64,000 nt of DNA from Nostoc sp. JL33. Lineage in GTDB: Bacteria > Cyanobacteriota > Cyanobacteriia > Cyanobacteriales > Nostocaceae. The position numbers were made by a program, and so were the translations under genes. The stretch is from the NCBI RefSeq assembly GCF_017114985.1, contig NZ_JABXKP010000021.1:95343-159342 (forward strand), read 5' to 3'. The notes under the pieces are model-generated. The model made no database searches. It was not told where the DNA came from and saw only the letters and a list, made by a program, of their open reading frames with translations. Position 1 is the first letter of the stretch. Each line of letters starts with the position of its first letter. Shown here piece after piece: positions 61,131-64,000 of this stretch.

Positions 61131-63146
61131 ATGACTAGTGAGATTGTAATTATTGGTGGCGGCGTTATTGGTTTAGCGATCGCCATTGAACTAAAACTGC
61201 GCGGGACACACGTCACCGTGTTTTGTCGTGACTTCCAGGCTGCCGCTAGCCACGCCGCCGCCGGGATGTTAGCACCAGATGCGGAAAACATCCCGGCGGG
61301 GGCAATGCGTTCATTGTGTTGGCGATCGCGTGCTTTATACCCCGACTGGACGCGCAAATTAGAAGAACTGACCGGCTTAAATACTGGCTACCGTCCCTGC
61401 GGTATCCTCGCACCCGTCTTTGAAGAGGCAGGGGGGCAGGAAGCAGGGGGAGAAAAATTAATTCTTTCATCCCCCTCATCCCCCACCCTGCGGGAAGCTA
61501 AAGCTACATCCCCGGCTTACTGGTTAAACAAAGAGGCAATTGATCAATATCAGCCAGGATTGGGAGCAGAGGTAGTTGGTGGCTGGTGGTATCCTGAAGA
61601 CGCACAAGTTGATAATAAGGCTCTAGCTCACGTATTGTGGACGGCGGCTGAGTCTGTTGGTGTTGAACTCAAAGACGGCATTACAGTAGAAGGATTTTTA
61701 CAGCAGCAAGGACAAGTGGTTGGCGTGCAAACCAATGCTGGAATAATTCGCGCCGCGCACTATGTTTTAGCTTCAGGTGCTTGGTCAAATGAATTATTAC
61801 CACTACCCGTGCTACCCAGAAAAGGACAAATGCTGAGTGTGCGGATACCGGGATTGGTGCCAGAATTGCCCTTAAAACGGGTTTTGTTTGGGCAGGATAT
61901 TTACATCGTACCAAGGTGCGATCGCCTTGTTATTGGCGCAACAAGCGAAGACGTTGGCTTCACCCCCGACAACACCCCGGAAGGCATTCAAAAATTACTA
62001 CAAGCTGCCATTCGGCTGTATCCTCAACTCAAGCATTATCCTATCCAAGAATTTTGGTGGGGATTTCGCCCAGCCACCCCCGATGAGTTACCCATCCTTG
62101 GCACTAGCCACTGTCAAAATTTAACCTTTGCTACAGGTCATTACCGCAACGGGATTCTACTTGCACCCGTAACAGCCGCATTGATTGCCGATTTCATCTT
62201 AGAACAAAAGTCTGACCCCCTACTTGCTGATTTTCACTATTCGCGTTTCCAGTCCAAGCCATCTACCTCCACCCCAATGCTGACTCACTCTGCCAATTTC
62301 TCCAACGGGCATCACCCTGCTATATCGCCACAGCAGCCACCACTTTCCATTCAAGACTCCCCACTGATTATCGCTGGCAAAACCTTCCAATCCCGTTTGA
62401 TGACGGGAACTGGTAAGTATCGCAGCATTGAGGAAATGCAACAAAGTATTGCCGCCAGCGATTGCCAGATTGTCACCGTGGCAGTACGACGGGTACAAAC
62501 CAAGGCCCCCGGACATGAAGGTTTAGCTGAAGCCTTGGATTGGACGAAAATTTGGATGTTGCCCAATACCGCAGGTTGTCAAACTGCTGAAGAGGCGATT
62601 CGGGTAGCGCGTTTGGGGCGAGAAATGGCGAAATTGTTAGGGCAGGAAGATAATAATTTTGTCAAGTTAGAAGTAATACCTGACCTTAAGTATTTACTCC
62701 CAGATCCGATTGGGACGCTGCAAGCAGCAGAACAACTAGTTAAAGAAGGCTTTGCAGTATTGCCCTATATAAATGCTGACCCGATGTTAGCCAAGCGGTT
62801 AGAAGATGTAGGCTGTGCTACAGTAATGCCTTTAGCATCGCCAATTGGATCTGGACAAGGGCTGAAAACAACTGCCAATATCCAAATCATTATCGAAAAT
62901 GCAGGTGTGCCAGTGGTGGTAGATGCTGGTATTGGTTCACCATCAGAAGCCGCCCAGGCAATGGAATTGGGGGCAGATGCCTTGTTGATTAATAGTGCGA
63001 TCGCCCTTTCTCCAAACCCAGCAGCAATGGCTCGTGCGATGAATTTAGCAACAGTCGCCGGTCGTCTTGCATACCTTGCTGGCAGGATGCCCATTAAAGA
63101 TTACGCCAGTCCTAGTTCTCCTCTGACTGGGACGATTACTAGTTAG
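61131..63146 (+). CDS. thiO/thiG: Bifunctional glycine oxidase ThiO - thiazole synthase ThiG
   Basis: A 671-residue fusion for the thiazole branch of thiamine synthesis. The N-terminal ThiO part (1-370) has the FAD motif [32 protein letters not shown], and [18 protein letters not shown] linker (about 375-415) leads to ThiG (about 415-671) with [12 protein letters not shown], the Schiff-base lysine in VKLEVIPD, and [33 protein letters not shown]. ThiO oxidises glycine to the imine that ThiG joins with deoxyxylulose phosphate and ThiS thiocarboxylate. Residues 99-128 are a repeat-derived insert. The fusion is common in cyanobacteria. Confidence 0.96.
   Translation: MTSEIVIIGGGVIGLAIAIELKLRGTHVTVFCRDFQAAASHAAAGMLAPDAENIPAGAMRSLCWRSRALYPDWTRKLEELTGLNTGYRPCGILAPVFEEAGGQEAGGEKLILSSPSSPTLREAKATSPAYWLNKEAIDQYQPGLGAEVVGGWWYPEDAQVDNKALAHVLWTAAESVGVELKDGITVEGFLQQQGQVVGVQTNAGIIRAAHYVLASGAWSNELLPLPVLPRKGQMLSVRIPGLVPELPLKRVLFGQDIYIVPRCDRLVIGATSEDVGFTPDNTPEGIQKLLQAAIRLYPQLKHYPIQEFWWGFRPATPDELPILGTSHCQNLTFATGHYRNGILLAPVTAALIADFILEQKSDPLLADFHYSRFQSKPSTSTPMLTHSANFSNGHHPAISPQQPPLSIQDSPLIIAGKTFQSRLMTGTGKYRSIEEMQQSIAASDCQIVTVAVRRVQTKAPGHEGLAEALDWTKIWMLPNTAGCQTAEEAIRVARLGREMAKLLGQEDNNFVKLEVIPDLKYLLPDPIGTLQAAEQLVKEGFAVLPYINADPMLAKRLEDVGCATVMPLASPIGSGQGLKTTANIQIIIENAGVPVVVDAGIGSPSEAAQAMELGADALLINSAIALSPNPAAMARAMNLATVAGRLAYLAGRMPIKDYASPSSPLTGTITS
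61427..61514. repeat. Dispersed repeat inside thiOG
   Basis: It encodes [15 protein letters not shown] in the thiO frame; the last 45 bases agree with the minus strand of 56485-56580 without a visible difference. Confidence 0.9.
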
Positions 63147-63270
63147 GGAATAGGGCATGGGGAATAACCAATGCCCTGTTTGGCCAATGTAACGATTTAT
63201 CTAGCAGTTTGAGAGCAGATATGGCATTTATGTAACATTAAATGAACGATAAAGATAAAGGAATTAATTC

Positions 63271-63450
63271 ATGCCCTATACAAACGAAGAAGGCGGCCTT
63301 CTAAATAATTTTGCCCGTGAACCAAAGATTTATCAAGCAGAACCTCCCACGGATGGGCAAAAGCGAACTTATCTCTTACTAGGAATCGCTGGTACAGCTT
63401 TGGTTGGCGGCTTGATTGTAGTCGCCTTCTTTGTTTCCCAGATCAGTTGA
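63271..63450 (+). CDS. ssl1498-family light-harvesting-like protein
   Basis: A 59-residue protein that starts MPYTNEEGGLLNNFAREPKI, continues QAEPPTDGQKR and ends with one membrane helix (YLLLGIAGTALVGGLIVVAFFVS). This is the ssl1498-type light-harvesting-like family of cyanobacterial thylakoids, a single-helix protein related to photosystem function. AAAGGA lies 8 bases before the ATG. A terminator follows. It is too short for ordinary gene calls but the family start and helix are clear. Confidence 0.9.
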   Translation: MPYTNEEGGLLNNFAREPKIYQAEPPTDGQKRTYLLLGIAGTALVGGLIVVAFFVSQIS

Positions 63451-63490
63451 GCATCAAACGTTGTAATAAAATTTCATCTTTATAGTTTTT

Positions 63491-63524
63491 CAGGTTCCGA
63501 TTTTAAAAGGGGCCTGCTTTTTTA
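63491..63524 (+). terminator. Rho-independent terminator of the ssl1498-type gene
   Basis: CAGGTTCC pairs with GGGGCCTG (two G-T pairs) across an A/T-rich loop, then CTTTTTTATTTTTT. Confidence 0.85.
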
Positions 63525-64000
63525 TTTTTTGTTAAAATTGAGTTAGCAGTTAAAGTATAATTAGATACTTTTTTATTCTTCTAAATCTGAAGGCTCAATT
63601 TATCCTCAGCCACAAAAGATCCACTTAAAAATCATTTTAATTATGAGTTTAACCCACTTGGATGCGCCCAGAAAGGTCAATCAATTTTGGATTTTGGATT
63701 TTAGATTTTAGATTGAAAAGAGCAATCAAGTCAGGGGCAAGTCATTTAATTTTAGATTTTGCCCTGCATTTGCTCTTGCGGCTGTGGCGCGCCACTTCCT
63801 ACAATTGGAACCCCCCTGACGCTACGCACAGTCGCTAACGCTACGCTAACGGGTTCACCAGTCGCCTACGGCGGGAAACCCTTTCGGCAGTTCCTCATGG
63901 GGGAGACCCCCTCTGAGCGACTGCCTCACTACAGCGCTGGATTCACCGCAACGGAGTGGCTTGACTTGAGCAAACTTTCCAAGACGGATTAAAGAATTAT
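63525..64000. repeat. Repeat-rich right end
   Basis: A heptamer tract (GGATTTT/AGATTTT, 63682-63714) is followed by palindromic TACGCACAGTCGCTAACG, GGGGGAGACCCCC and related spacer repeats to the end. A 77-codon frame over 63759-63992 is produced by these repeats and is not supported as a gene. Confidence 0.75.

Noticed and set aside
63759..63992. 77-codon frame at the right end
   Set aside because: It is entirely made of TACGCACAGTCGC-type spacer repeats.
1..64000. GCGATCGC sites as operators
   Set aside because: The octamer is the genome-wide HIP1 sequence of cyanobacteria and occurs in genes and spacers alike.
1..64000. tRNA or rRNA genes
   Set aside because: No stretch with a T-loop GTTCRANNC, closing stems and anticodon arm was found on reading both strands; a dedicated scan could still find one.

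Overview
The window comes from a filamentous, probably heterocyst-forming cyanobacterium of the Nostoc/Anabaena group. The signs are a high density of the HIP1 octamer GCGATCGC, photosynthesis-associated genes (a one-helix high-light-inducible protein, an ssl1498-type light-harvesting-like protein, a CCB1-like cytochrome b6f assembly factor, MenD for phylloquinone, a CruA/CruP-type flavoprotein), a CcbP-like calcium-binding protein, many tandem heptanucleotide repeats in spacers, and one CRISPR-type repeat of the kind ending in GGGATTGAAAC on the minus strand. No rRNA, tRNA, prophage or complete insertion sequence was recognised.

Layout. 1-9 kb: housekeeping genes (aat end, rpsN, nth, rseP, serS) around a 1.15-kb-residue-scale repeat protein (about 1,150 aa of leucine-rich-repeat-variant units) and its unknown downstream partner. 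9-14 kb: a DUF3611 membrane protein, a PadR-like regulator, a CCB1-like protein, a DUF3155 protein and a GAF histidine kinase. 14-23.5 kb: a cell-surface region with an SLH-domain protein, a beta-helix/SLH protein, a glycine-zipper protein, a PEP-CTERM protein and a DUF1565 beta-helix protein; here there are clear signs of local duplication and domain exchange. 24-26 kb: thiE and thiS, then a class D beta-lactamase-like protein and a glycosyltransferase. 28-35.8 kb: DUF1517 protein, CcbP-like protein, sugar acetyltransferase, REC-PAS-GGDEF protein, folB and menD. 35.9-38.5 kb: a small AT-rich restriction-modification island without HIP1 sites, next to a broken DUF4351 gene and a solitary CRISPR-type repeat. 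38.7-47 kb: alanine dehydrogenase, hli, a WD40 lipoprotein-like or secreted protein, and a permease/TIGR03943 pair. 47-52 kb: an Rnl5-type RNA ligase, then three genes that suggest sulfite/sulfur handling (TauE/SafE permease, periplasmic sulfite-oxidase-like enzyme, class V aminotransferase). 53-64 kb: coiled-coil protein, CruA/CruP-type flavoprotein, citramalate synthase, a frameshifted ferredoxin, a ThiO-ThiG fusion and an ssl1498-type protein. thiE, thiS and thiOG together cover the thiazole branch and the coupling step of thiamine synthesis.

The most unusual aspect is how repeats behave. Several families of small inverted-repeat elements (MITE-like) are present in two or three copies; one has a clear 9-bp target duplication. 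The same kinds of spacer repeat also lie inside protein genes, in frame: an identical 15-residue peptide is encoded in both the ThiO domain and the CruA/CruP-type protein, and comparable repeat-derived inserts are seen in cimA, menD and the DUF1565 protein.

All family assignments were made by reading the translated sequence; no database search was run.
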